Positions 56,060 through 64,000 of a stretch of DNA of 64,000 nt are shown in pieces (the stretch's first letter is position 1; each line of letters starts with the position of its first letter). This DNA comes from Sphingomonas sp. BK580. Its GTDB lineage: Bacteria; Pseudomonadota; Alphaproteobacteria; Sphingomonadales; Sphingomonadaceae. The notes beneath the pieces were generated by a model. That model was not told the origin of the DNA and ran no database searches. It saw nothing but the letters and a program-made list of their open reading frames with translations. Location of the stretch: NCBI RefSeq assembly GCF_014194975.1, contig NZ_JACIAY010000002.1, positions 124,001 to 188,000 on the forward strand, written 5' to 3'. Made by a program: the position numbers and the translations under genes.

Positions 56060-58396
56060 TCAGCGCAGCCGCTCGATCGCCTGCGCCAGCGCGACGTACA
56101 GCTTGCCCATGTCCGATGAGAGCAACGTCACGCCCAGCGGGGAGCCGTCGCGCTGCGCCAGGATCGTGCGCAGCATCGCCTCGAAGTCGTGGATGTAGCG
56201 GTTGACCTGCTCGCGGAAGGCACCGTCCTCATCGTACAGCCGCGCCACGTCGCGCTGCTCGCCGCCGTCGAGCAGCCGCACCGCGCGCCGCGTGAACACG
56301 CCGCGATCGCCCTTGAGATAGGCCGCCCAGGCGCTGTCCGAGATCTCGGGCGCGAAGGTGCGGGTGAGGTCGATCGAGGCGGAGTTGAGCGACTCGATCA
56401 GCAGTGAGGCACGCCGCGCGAAACTGTCGCGCTCGTTCTCCTCGCCGGCCGCGCGTGCTTCCTCGAGCCGCTGGTCGATCAGCGCGATCGTCGCCTCGAT
56501 CGCGTCGAGCTGCTGCTGGAGCCGCTCGCCCGCGCGATTGGTGGCCGCGACCGCCGCCTCGGCGACCTGCGCGACCTGGCGGACCTGTCCCTGGACGCCG
56601 CTCTCCACCGCGCGGCTGAGCGCGGCGGCGCCCGCGCTCTCCAGCGCGTCGGCGGCCTCGGGGATGACTCGCGCGATCGCCTCGCGCGCGTGGTCGGCGG
56701 CGGCGGAGGCGGTCTCGCGCACGCGCAGCAGCGCCTCGACCAGCCGCGGTGCGGCCTGCTCGGTCAGGTCGTCGATCTGGCGCGAGGCGTCGCCCATCGC
56801 CTCGCCGATCTCGTCGGCCTGGCTGCGCCCGCGCGCCAGCCCGTCGTGGAGTCGGCTGGTGAGCGACTCGACCGTCTGGCGCTGCTCCGCGACGACCTGC
56901 GCCACCGCCTCGATCGCGTCGTGCGTGCTCTCCGCCGCGGTGACCAGCGCGAGCAGCTCGGGCTTGGCCGCGGTGATCACCTGCTTGGTCGAGGCGACGC
57001 GGCTCTCCAGCCGCGAGATCGCCTCGGGCATGGTCTCGTCCATCTCGCGCGCGGCGGCGTCGAGCGCGACGAGCAGGTGCTCGGTGGTCGAGATCGTGTG
57101 CTGCGCCGAGGCGTGGCCCGCGTCCATCGCGCGCGCCAGCGCCTCGGCCGAGGCGTGGAGCGCGCTCACCGACGCGGCGAGCTGCTGCGTGCGCTCGCCG
57201 CCGTCGCGGTGGAGCGCGACGAAACGCTGGTCGACGCGCAGGATCGCGTCGTCGAGCGAGTCGAACAACTCGCGCCCCGCGCCCTGCTGCGCGTCGAGCC
57301 GCGCCGCGATCCGCTCGATCACCACCTCGATCAGCCCGATCCGCTCGGCCAGGGCCTCGGCGCTCTCGCGCGCGGCATGGTCGAGCGCGGTCTGGTTGGT
57401 GCTGACCATCGCCAGCATCGCGTCGCCCTGCGCCGCGATCGCCTTGCGCGACTCGTCGATCGCGCGCGCGGTGCGATCGAGCAGCGCGTCGACCGCCCCC
57501 GCCGCGGCGGAGGTGACCGCCTCGAGCCGCGCGCCGGCGGTGTGGCTGGTCGACTCCATCCGCTGCATGTACGCGGCGAGCTTCTCCGCCGCGCCGCCGG
57601 CGATCGCCTCGGCGTCGCGTCCGCGCGCCACCAGGGCCGCCACCTGCGCGTCGAGCCCGGCGCTATGCTCATAGGCGACCAGACCGGCCTGGTCGATCGT
57701 CTCGGTCAGCGCGCGGGTCTCGTCCGCGGCGCGGGGCAGCGCCGCGAGCAGGGCGTCGAGCCGCTCGTGCGCCGCGCCGGCGGTCGCGGCGAGCGCGCCG
57801 GTCTGCGCGTCGACGCGCTGGACCTCGGCGGAGAGCGTGCCGGCGATGTCGGCGAGCCGCGACGTCGCGGCGTCGCCCAGGGCGGTGAGCAGGCGCACCT
57901 GCTCGGCCATCTGGGTGCGCTGCTCCTCGATCGTGGTGCCGAGCACCGCTACCGTGTTCTCCAGCGCCACGGCTTCGCCGCGCATCGCGCGCGCGGTGGC
58001 GCCGAACCGCTGCGCCTCGGCCGTGCTGCTGCGCAGCGCGGCGAGCCAGATCACTCCCGCGAGCGCGGGCACGGTCGCCAGCGCGGCGCTGAACTGTGCG
58101 AGCGCCAGCGGCGTCATCGTCCCGAACGAGCCGCGCGCGAGCCACAGCAGCGCCGCGACCCATAGCGCCGCGAGCGCGATCGCGATCCAGCCGAGCACCG
58201 GCCGCGGCCCGCCCGGCGCCGGGCGGTCGGTAGCGTCGTCGGAGAAGAACGGGTCGGTCACGTGCGGCGCTGGCTCCGAAGACGGCGTGGTGGCGGGATC
58301 GGGCCAGCTCTCCGGCCAATGCTCTGGCCAGCGTGCGCCTGGCTCGGCCGCACGCGCGTCGGATAGTGAAGTCGGCCCCCCGTTCATCCGCTCCAT
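56060..58396 (-). CDS. Large coiled-coil membrane protein of unknown function
   Basis: A 778-residue protein. An acidic, Pro-rich N-terminus of about 65 residues leads to two membrane helices (about 70-92 and 100-122, with VLGWIAIALAALWVAALLWL and FSAALATVPALAGVIWLAAL). From about 125 to 680 it is almost all coiled coil, rich in Ala, Glu, Thr and Gln, as in ENTVAVLGTTIEEQRTQMA. The C-terminal 90 residues form a more globular, conserved-looking part (FAPEISDSAWAAYLKGDRGV and EQVNRYIHDFEAMLRTILAQ). It may act as an envelope scaffold or signalling anchor; this is a guess from shape. It is divergent from the gene at 58517. Confidence 0.85.
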   Translation of the reverse strand: MERMNGGPTSLSDARAAEPGARWPEHWPESWPDPATTPSSEPAPHVTDPFFSDDATDRPAPGGPRPVLGWIAIALAALWVAALLWLARGSFGTMTPLALAQFSAALATVPALAGVIWLAALRSSTAEAQRFGATARAMRGEAVALENTVAVLGTTIEEQRTQMAEQVRLLTALGDAATSRLADIAGTLSAEVQRVDAQTGALAATAGAAHERLDALLAALPRAADETRALTETIDQAGLVAYEHSAGLDAQVAALVARGRDAEAIAGGAAEKLAAYMQRMESTSHTAGARLEAVTSAAAGAVDALLDRTARAIDESRKAIAAQGDAMLAMVSTNQTALDHAARESAEALAERIGLIEVVIERIAARLDAQQGAGRELFDSLDDAILRVDQRFVALHRDGGERTQQLAASVSALHASAEALARAMDAGHASAQHTISTTEHLLVALDAAAREMDETMPEAISRLESRVASTKQVITAAKPELLALVTAAESTHDAIEAVAQVVAEQRQTVESLTSRLHDGLARGRSQADEIGEAMGDASRQIDDLTEQAAPRLVEALLRVRETASAAADHAREAIARVIPEAADALESAGAAALSRAVESGVQGQVRQVAQVAEAAVAATNRAGERLQQQLDAIEATIALIDQRLEEARAAGEENERDSFARRASLLIESLNSASIDLTRTFAPEISDSAWAAYLKGDRGVFTRRAVRLLDGGEQRDVARLYDEDGAFREQVNRYIHDFEAMLRTILAQRDGSPLGVTLLSSDMGKLYVALAQAIERLR

Positions 58397-58516
58397 CTAA
58401 CACGTTTGCCCGCATCGGGAAGCCGTCTCGAAGGGGCACAGCCGTTCGGCCCGGCGCGTCGCTGCGCCGCGTCACGGATGTTGCCGCAGCACACGCCACC
58501 CCGTAACAGCCATGCC

Positions 58517-59698
58517 ATGCTGGCCGGGCTCCTGTTCGCGATCCATGAGGCAGAGGACCGACCGGGGACGCTCGCGGCCACGCTGCCCTTCGCCGCGGCG
58601 TCGCTGATCGAGTATCAGGCGCGGCTGCTGGTGGCGTGTGACGCCGCGCAGATCGTCGTCGTGGTCGCACGTCAGACCCCCGAACTGGTCGGCGCGCTCG
58701 CGCGCATCGGGCGCCGCGGTGTCGCCGTCGACGTCGTGCACACCGCGGCCGAGGCGCTGGCCCGGCTGCATCCGCTCGCGCGCGTGGTGATGATGGCCGA
58801 CGGGCTGGTCACCACCGAGGGGGTCGTCCACGCGCTGGCGGGCGAGGGCGGCGACGCGCTGCTGGTCGTCCCGGGCGCGCAGGCCTCGCCGCTGTTCGAG
58901 CGCGTCGGTGGCGGATCGGCCTGGGCCGGCGTGGCGCGGCTCGACGCGCGCCGCATCGCCGAGGCGGCGCGGCTGCCCGACGATTATGACCTGCAGTCGA
59001 CGCTGCTGCGCGCCGCCGATCAGGCGGGGGCACGGCATATCTCCCTGCGGATCGATGACATGGAGCTGGGCCACGGCATCGAGCGCCGCGCCAGCGCGCT
59101 GGAGGAGCGCGGCCGGGCGGTGCTGTCGGCCTCGATGGCGGTGCGGCCGAGCTGGTTCGAGCGGCTGGTGTTGCGCCCGCTGGCACGCGCGGTGATCCCG
59201 GTGATCGCGCGCCGCGCGATCGGCACCGGCACGTGCACCGCGGCGGCGGGAGCGGCGGGCTTGGTCGGCTGCGCCGCGATCGCGCTCGGCGCGCCTGGCC
59301 CCGGCATGGTGGTGGCGCTCGCCGCGGTGCTGCTCGCGGAGATCGCCGGCGCGCTGGCGCTGTTCCGCGACGAGCCCGCGCTGCTGCGCGCCAGCCGCGC
59401 GCTGATCATGGCGGTCCCCGCTGTCGCGGCGCTGCTGCTCGCGCATGTCGTCGACCGCGAGGCGGCGACCGCGAGCGCGCGTCTGCTCGCGCTCGGCGCG
59501 CTGGTCGCGGCGGGGGTGGGCGAGCGTGCCGCCGGCGCCGCGCCCCGGCGCGCCTGGTGGGGCACCGCGCCGGGGTATCTCGCGCTCCTGTCGCTGGCGA
59601 CGCTGCTCGGCTGGCCGACCCTCGGGCTCGGCCTTGTCGCCGCTTACGCCGCGCTGACGCTGGTGGCCGCGGTCGAGTGGCTGCGGCGAGTGACTTAG
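58517..59698 (+). CDS. Membrane protein with degenerate nucleotidyltransferase and CDP-alcohol-transferase-like parts
   Basis: A 393-residue protein. The first 220 residues resemble a sugar-nucleotidyltransferase fold: LAATLPFAAASLIEYQARLL, AAQIVVVVARQTPELVGAL and MMADGLVTTEGVVHALA, but without the glycine-rich NTP loop. From about 235 the layout of LRPLARAVIPVIARRAIGTG and following helices recalls CDP-alcohol phosphatidyltransferases, yet the aspartates of their DG-x-x-AR signature are absent (LLAEIAGALALFRDE instead). The ATG at 58517 is preferred; earlier in-frame starts lack conserved-looking sequence. It may be a catalytically dead relative of inositol-phosphodiester synthesis fusions. 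Low certainty on function. Confidence 0.65.
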   Translation: MLAGLLFAIHEAEDRPGTLAATLPFAAASLIEYQARLLVACDAAQIVVVVARQTPELVGALARIGRRGVAVDVVHTAAEALARLHPLARVVMMADGLVTTEGVVHALAGEGGDALLVVPGAQASPLFERVGGGSAWAGVARLDARRIAEAARLPDDYDLQSTLLRAADQAGARHISLRIDDMELGHGIERRASALEERGRAVLSASMAVRPSWFERLVLRPLARAVIPVIARRAIGTGTCTAAAGAAGLVGCAAIALGAPGPGMVVALAAVLLAEIAGALALFRDEPALLRASRALIMAVPAVAALLLAHVVDREAATASARLLALGALVAAGVGERAAGAAPRRAWWGTAPGYLALLSLATLLGWPTLGLGLVAAYAALTLVAAVEWLRRVT

Positions 59699-59734
59699 AG
59701 CGTGGTTAAGGATCGTTCGCTAAGGGGTGGGGAG

Positions 59735-60823
59735 ATGCCCGTCCAACCCTCTCAGGCGATCGATTCGGACCTGGCCGCACGAGTCGCGGCACAGGCGGCG
59801 TCGGCCGACGGTCGCGCGGGCGCGCGCCTGGGGGCGGCGATCGCGGACGTGTTCGCCGCCGAGCGCGATCGCCTCGACGAGCGCAGCCGGGTCGCGATCA
59901 ACCGGCTCGCCGAGACGACCGTCGCCGCGATCGAGCGCGATATCGCGGCGCATGCCGCCCGGCTGCTGGAGGCGCGCGGCCTGCCCGACGCCGCCGCGCT
60001 GCTCGCCGGCAATCGCGCGATGACGCTGCCGCGGCTGGTCGAATCGGGGTTGATCCGCGACCCCGAGGTGATGGGCGAGCTGATCGCCCAGGCGCGGATC
60101 GATCTGATCGACGAGGCGCTGGCGGCGCAACGCGCGCCCGGCAGCAGCGCCGCGCTGCTCGCCGGCCTCGCGGAGAGCGCCGACGGCGTGGTGCGTGCTC
60201 GCACCGTGACCTACCTGGTGGCGGACAGCCGGCGGCGCCTGGCGCACGCCGACCGTCGCGCCGAACTGCCCGCCGCACTGCACGAGCGGCTCGCCTGGTG
60301 GGTGGCGGCGGCGCTGCGCGAGCGGCTCGGTCACGGCGTGCCGCCCGAGGTGGACCGCGCGCTGTCCGAGGCGAGCCAGCGCAGCATCGCCGCGCATGAC
60401 GACGCCGAGCGCGTGGAGGCCGCCGCGACGCAGCTCGCCGGCGCGCTCGACCCGGCCGCCAGCGCGCTGCCGCAGCTGATGATCGGATCGCTCGGTGAGT
60501 CTCGTACCACCTTGTTCGTCGCGCTGCTCGCCCATGCGCTCGGGATCGAGCCCGCCGAGGCGCGCGGCCTGGCGCTCGACGGGGAGAGCGACCGGCTGTG
60601 GCTGGCGCTGCGCGCGCTCGGGATCGAGCGCCATGTGATCGCGCAGATCGGCTTCGTGCTGTGCGAGGCCGATCCCCAGCGTGACGTCGAGACGCTGCCC
60701 GAGGCACTGGATCGGGTCGTCGCGCTCACGCCCGATACCGCGGCGCGCGCGGTGGCGCCGCTGCGGCTGCACCGCGACTTCCGCGCCGCGGTGCGCGCGC
60801 TCGCCCGCAGCCCGCGCGCGTGA
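59735..60823 (+). CDS. DUF2336 domain-containing protein
   Basis: A 362-residue, almost wholly helical protein typical of DUF2336, a family with HEAT-like repeats found in alphaproteobacteria. Recognisable parts are MTLPRLVESGLIRDPEVMGE, ERLAWWVAAALRERLG and LPQLMIGSLGESRTTLFVAL. The ATG at 59735 has AAGGGG seven bases before it. The gene overlaps or abuts the next one, a histidine-kinase-like protein, so the two probably work together. Role unknown. Confidence 0.88.
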   Translation: MPVQPSQAIDSDLAARVAAQAASADGRAGARLGAAIADVFAAERDRLDERSRVAINRLAETTVAAIERDIAAHAARLLEARGLPDAAALLAGNRAMTLPRLVESGLIRDPEVMGELIAQARIDLIDEALAAQRAPGSSAALLAGLAESADGVVRARTVTYLVADSRRRLAHADRRAELPAALHERLAWWVAAALRERLGHGVPPEVDRALSEASQRSIAAHDDAERVEAAATQLAGALDPAASALPQLMIGSLGESRTTLFVALLAHALGIEPAEARGLALDGESDRLWLALRALGIERHVIAQIGFVLCEADPQRDVETLPEALDRVVALTPDTAARAVAPLRLHRDFRAAVRALARSPRA

Positions 60824-60825
60824 CC

Positions 60826-62154
60826 ATGCCGGCGACGCTGCACGCGGCGGTGGACCGCCACGACCGGCTTGCCCAGGCCGACGACGCCTTCGCCGCGCTC
60901 AACGCCCGTGCCGGCGGGCGCCCCGGCGCACTCGTCGCGATCCCGCAGGTGGCGGTGCTGGTACGGCTGGCACGGCGCCTGCACATCCTGGTGGCGCGCG
61001 CGGTGACGATCGCCGACGGCGAGCGAGACCTTGACTGCTGGGTCAAGGCGCTGCCGGATGAGAACGGGGTGGCGCTGACCATCTCGCTGCTGCGCGAGCG
61101 CGCCGCCGGCCATGCTCGCGCCGGCGCCGCGACGCTCGGCGAGGTGACCGCGCCCGAGGACGCCGACTGGATCTGGGAGGTCGACTCGGAACTGCGCGTG
61201 ACGCGGCTGTCGCTCGGCGCCGCGGCGCGGAGCGGGCTCGATCCCGCCGCCGCGCTCGGCCGTCCGCTCAGCCGACTGTTCGTGCTCGAACCCGATCGCG
61301 ACGGCACGATGCCGCTGCTCGACGCGCTGACCGAGCGGCGCGACTTCGCTGACCAGCCCGCGCGCCTGCACGGCGGCGGCAAGCGCGTGACGCTCGCGGG
61401 GCATGTCCGGCTCGACGGCGGGGGCGGCTTCGGCGGCTTCGTCGGCGGCGCTTATGCCACGGCGAGCGAGCCGGCGTCGCCGCAGTTGCGTCCCTTCGAT
61501 CACCGGCTCGACTCGCTGCTGCGCGGCGCGCTGGCGCGCATCATCGCCAATGCCGATGGCATCAGCGCCGCCGGCGACGGCCCGCTCGACCGCCACTACG
61601 TCGATTATGCCGCCGATATCGCCGGCGCCGGTCGCCACCTGCTCGGCCTGATCGACGATCTGGTCGACCTGGAGGCGATCGAGCGCGCCGATTTCACCAC
61701 CGAGCGCGCGCCGGTCGATCTCGCCGACGTCGCGCGCCGCGCCGCCGCGCTGCTCTCGGCGCGCGCCGTCGAGGCGGGCGTGACGATCGACCGATCCGGC
61801 TGCGAGCGGGCGCTGCTCGCGGTCGGCGAGTTCCGCCGGATGCTGCAGGTGGCCGTGAACCTGATCGCCAACGCGGTCCGCTACGCGCCGCGCGACAGCG
61901 CGGTCGTGCTGGCGCTGCGACGCGAGGGGGCGCGCGCGCTGCTCACCGTCGCCGACGCCGGCCAGGGCATCGCGGCGGCCGACCAGGCGCGGATCTTCGG
62001 CAAGTTCGAGCGGGTCGATCCCGGCGAGCCCGGCGGCAGCGGACTCGGCCTCTATATCGCGCGTCGGCTCGCGGGGGCGATGGGCGGCACGCTCACGGTC
62101 GACAGCGCGCCGGGAGAAGGCGCGCGCTTCACGCTGGCGCTGCCTGCCGGCTGA
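60826..62154 (+). CDS. PAS-containing sensor histidine kinase-like protein lacking the usual H-box histidine
   Basis: A protein of 442 residues. A PAS-like region (about 120-210, WIWEVDSELRVTRLSLGAAA) precedes a dimerisation region (about 225-290) and an ATPase domain. The ATPase has N-box NLIANAVRYAP, G1 VADAGQGIAA, F-box IFGKFERV and G2 GGSGLGLYIARRL, all intact. In the dimerisation region, LDSLLRGALARIIANAD aligns with the SHELRTPLN-type H-box, but a serine takes the place of the phosphoacceptor histidine. A histidine lies a few residues earlier (FDHRLDS). A GTG at 60820 overlapping the DUF2336 stop is an alternative start. Confidence 0.85.
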   Translation: MPATLHAAVDRHDRLAQADDAFAALNARAGGRPGALVAIPQVAVLVRLARRLHILVARAVTIADGERDLDCWVKALPDENGVALTISLLRERAAGHARAGAATLGEVTAPEDADWIWEVDSELRVTRLSLGAAARSGLDPAAALGRPLSRLFVLEPDRDGTMPLLDALTERRDFADQPARLHGGGKRVTLAGHVRLDGGGGFGGFVGGAYATASEPASPQLRPFDHRLDSLLRGALARIIANADGISAAGDGPLDRHYVDYAADIAGAGRHLLGLIDDLVDLEAIERADFTTERAPVDLADVARRAAALLSARAVEAGVTIDRSGCERALLAVGEFRRMLQVAVNLIANAVRYAPRDSAVVLALRREGARALLTVADAGQGIAAADQARIFGKFERVDPGEPGGSGLGLYIARRLAGAMGGTLTVDSAPGEGARFTLALPAG

Positions 62155-62161
62155 GCCGCGC

Positions 62162-62704
62162 TCAGCGCTGGCGTGGGTCGAGCGCGGGGACTTGCCGCGC
62201 CGCGCCGGCGGGCTCGATCCCGGGCCGCGCGCCGGTGGGCAGGCGCTCCTCGCCGCGGATCGCGCGTCCGGCGCGCTGGATCGCTGCGGTGAGCCGCGGG
62301 TAGATGCCGCAACGACAGATATTGGTGATCGCCGCCGCGATCGCGTCGTCGGACGGCATCGGGTCGCGCCGCAGCAGAACCGCCGCGGCCATGACGATGC
62401 CCGGCATGCAGAAGCCGCACTGCGACACATTCTCGGCCAGTAGCGCGAGCTGGACCGGGTGCGTGCGATCGCGCGACAGGCCCTCGATCGTGGTGACGAA
62501 CGTCCCCTCCGCCGCGGCGAGCGTGAGCTGACAGGAGCGCACCGCGCGGCCGTCGACGTCCACCGTGCAGGCACCGCAGCTCCCGGTGCCGCAGCCATAT
62601 TTGGCGCCGGTCAGGTTGGACGCGTCGCGCAATGCCCAGAGCAGCGGCGTCTCGGGGGAAAGGCGATACTCGACCGCCTCGTTGTTGACCGTCAGCCGAG
62701 TCAT
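62162..62704 (-). CDS. [2Fe-2S] small subunit of a xanthine-oxidase-family dehydrogenase (IorA/CoxS type)
   Basis: A 180-residue protein with two [2Fe-2S] clusters. The plant-type ferredoxin domain has YGCGTGSCGACTVDVDG and a fourth cysteine in VRSCQLTL. The helical second domain has SQCGFCMPGIVMAAAVLL and TNICRCGIYPR. This is the alpha subunit of isoquinoline 1-oxidoreductase or aldehyde-oxidase-type enzymes. The C-terminus is extended by about 25 residues (GARPGIEPAGAARQVPALD). The large molybdenum subunit gene is not adjacent: the preceding gene on this strand is PilZ and the following gene is convergent. The ATG overlaps the PilZ stop (ATGA). Confidence 0.9.
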   Translation of the reverse strand: MTRLTVNNEAVEYRLSPETPLLWALRDASNLTGAKYGCGTGSCGACTVDVDGRAVRSCQLTLAAAEGTFVTTIEGLSRDRTHPVQLALLAENVSQCGFCMPGIVMAAAVLLRRDPMPSDDAIAAAITNICRCGIYPRLTAAIQRAGRAIRGEERLPTGARPGIEPAGAARQVPALDPRQR

Positions 62705-63045
62705 CCGCGCTCGCGGTACGCGTCGCGGATATGCTGCATCCAGCCGGCGCTGGGCTGAACGCTGGTGTGGCGCGCGCGCGGGCGGCGCGCCTCTGCGATA
62801 TCGACCTGAGTCTCGAAATGCAGACCCGCCAGCGTCGCCTTGGCCCACATCACGCGGGCAGCGAGCTGCTCGAGTGTCCCCATCGTCACGCGCACCTCGT
62901 CCCCCTGCGTCAGCGCCGCGCTGTTGTCGACGCACGCGCCGGTCATCGAGAGGTTGCGGACGCGGCACTCGACGGCCTGGGTGCCAGTATCGACCAAGGC
63001 GTAGAGGATCACGCTGCTGCGCGGTTCGCGGGGAGGAGTCGACAT
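62701..63045 (-). CDS. PilZ domain protein
   Basis: A 114-residue protein. The PilZ-like barrel spans about residues 10-85 with CRVRNLSMTGACVDNSAALT, GDEVRVTMGTLEQLAARVMW and LAGLHFETQ. The strongest cyclic-di-GMP-binding elements (RxxxR and D/NxSxxG) are only partly met: NLSMTGA fits N-x-S-x-x-G, and PREPRSS near the N-terminus may provide arginines. It could bind cyclic-di-GMP. It is cotranscribed with the [2Fe-2S] subunit gene and divergent from the bacteriophytochrome gene. Confidence 0.85.
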   Translation of the reverse strand: MSTPPREPRSSVILYALVDTGTQAVECRVRNLSMTGACVDNSAALTQGDEVRVTMGTLEQLAARVMWAKATLAGLHFETQVDIAEARRPRARHTSVQPSAGWMQHIRDAYRERG

Positions 63046-63196
63046 GCGGGCAGCTCTAGATCCAGTTCCCTAACGAGCGCTATCCGTTTTCTCCCGACGC
63101 GGCGACGAAGCAGAGGCTGTCTCAGGATCGGGCATAAAGTATGTAAAGTAGCGTTGTATCAGTTGCTCCCCCGACGAATACTGCCATAAGCACGCG

Positions 63197-64000
63197 ATGG
63201 CAGGTCCCATCGTGCAACGCGACCCAAACGGGGAGTCGCTCAACCTGACGGCCTGCGACCGCGAGCCGATCCATGTTCCAGGCGCGGTGCAGCCCCACGG
63301 GCTGTTGCTCGTCGCCGACGCTCTCTCGCTCGAGGTGGTCGCGGGCGCCGGTGCGCTCGAGGCGCTGTTCGGTGACGACTGGCTCGGCGCGCGACTCGAC
63401 GCGCTGCTCGCACAGGATGTCAACGCGCTGGCCGAGGCAGTTCCGATCGGTCCCGGCGGGACGATCCTGGCGGCACCGGTGCACGGGCACGACGTCGCGT
63501 TGCACCGCACCGGCCAGTGGCTGCTCGCCGAGCTGGAGCCGATGGGGGAAGGCGGCGGCAGCGTCGCGGAGACGCTCGGCTGGCTCGACGCGATGGCGGC
63601 GGGCTTCGAGCGCACCACGACCTTCGTCGCGCTGTGCGAGCGCGCCGCGGTGGCCTTCCGCGCGCTCACCGGCTTCGACCGGGTGATGATCTACCGCTTC
63701 CTCGACGATGAGGCGGGCTGCGTCGTCGCCGAGGACCGGGCACCGCGGCTGGGGACCTTCCTCCACCACCACTTCCCGGCAAGCGACATCCCGCGCCAGG
63801 CGCGTGCGCTCTACGTGCGCAACCGCACCCGCGTGATCCCGGACGTGGATTATATCCCCGCACCGCTGCGCCCCGCCGGCTTCGAGCTGACCGACCTCAG
63901 CGACGTCGCGGTTCGCAGCGTGTCACCGGTCCACGTCGAATATCTCCGCAACATGGGTGTGTCCGCCTCCGCGTCGATCTCGATCGTCAAGGACGGGCTG
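63197..64000 (+). CDS. bphP: Bacteriophytochrome, 5' part
   Basis: The first 268 residues of a red/far-red photoreceptor; the frame is still open at the window end. The N-terminal PAS domain starts with LTACDREPIHVPGAVQPHGL, with the cysteine at the position that binds biliverdin in bacteriophytochromes. The GAF domain (from about residue 135) shows FDRVMIYRFLDDEAGCVVAE and the chromophore-pocket motif FPASDIPRQARALYVRN. The PHY and output domains would lie beyond the window. It is divergent from a PilZ gene. Confidence 0.93.
   Translation, partial: MAGPIVQRDPNGESLNLTACDREPIHVPGAVQPHGLLLVADALSLEVVAGAGALEALFGDDWLGARLDALLAQDVNALAEAVPIGPGGTILAAPVHGHDVALHRTGQWLLAELEPMGEGGGSVAETLGWLDAMAAGFERTTTFVALCERAAVAFRALTGFDRVMIYRFLDDEAGCVVAEDRAPRLGTFLHHHFPASDIPRQARALYVRNRTRVIPDVDYIPAPLRPAGFELTDLSDVAVRSVSPVHVEYLRNMGVSASASISIVKDGL

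Overview
The window is a chromosomal segment of very high GC content from an alphaproteobacterium that looks like a sphingomonad (Sphingomonadales). The reasons are the gene content and order: a complete nuoA-N operon followed by birA, coaX, ribonuclease J and a DUF1467 gene; tRNA-Glu beside recJ; a MerC/Fur-type pair; DUF2336 and HWE-kinase genes; and a bacteriophytochrome. Nearly all genes are packed head to tail with ATGA or GTGA stop/start overlaps. No rRNA, CRISPR array, insertion sequence or prophage was seen.

Region 1 (1-8294) is a loose redox and signalling neighbourhood: the 3' end of an M61 peptidase, a Crp/Fnr-type regulator, an intact second copy of nuoD on its own, a single-domain response regulator beside a decayed HWE histidine kinase, a small unknown protein, a YdeP-type molybdopterin oxidoreductase and a quinone-oxidoreductase-like protein.

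Region 2 (8926-24931) is the most notable part: twelve consecutive plus-strand genes that read as one organosulfur uptake and desulfurisation operon. It holds a TonB-dependent receptor, two tandem lipoprotein solute-binding proteins, two permeases, a fused double ATPase, three luciferase-like flavin monooxygenases (one clearly SsuD), two DszC/SfnB-type acyl-CoA-dehydrogenase-fold oxygenases and a 107-residue unknown. The substrate is not known from the sequence. No flavin reductase lies in the operon.

Region 3 (25034-36961) is mostly housekeeping: a GNAT acetyltransferase, tRNA-Glu, recJ, merC-like plus a zinc-type Fur regulator with a palindromic operator, dxs, a ribbon-helix-helix/MazF toxin-antitoxin pair with a perfect palindrome at its start, class I aldolase, thiE, an L,D-transpeptidase whose ribosome binding site lies in a hairpin, an M23 peptidase, efp and an inositol monophosphatase.

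Region 4 (37125-55874) is the respiratory complex I operon nuoABCD-x-E-y-FGHIJKLMN, then birA, coaX, rnj and DUF1467. Two small paralogous coiled-coil genes (x, y) are inserted around nuoE. birA has no ATG, GTG or TTG start and probably begins at a CTG overlapping the nuoN stop.

Region 5 (56060-64000) holds a large coiled-coil membrane protein, a degenerate nucleotidyltransferase/CDP-alcohol-transferase-like membrane protein, a DUF2336 protein followed by a sensor kinase lacking the usual phosphoacceptor histidine, an orphan [2Fe-2S] subunit, a PilZ protein, and the 5' part of a bacteriophytochrome cut by the window end.
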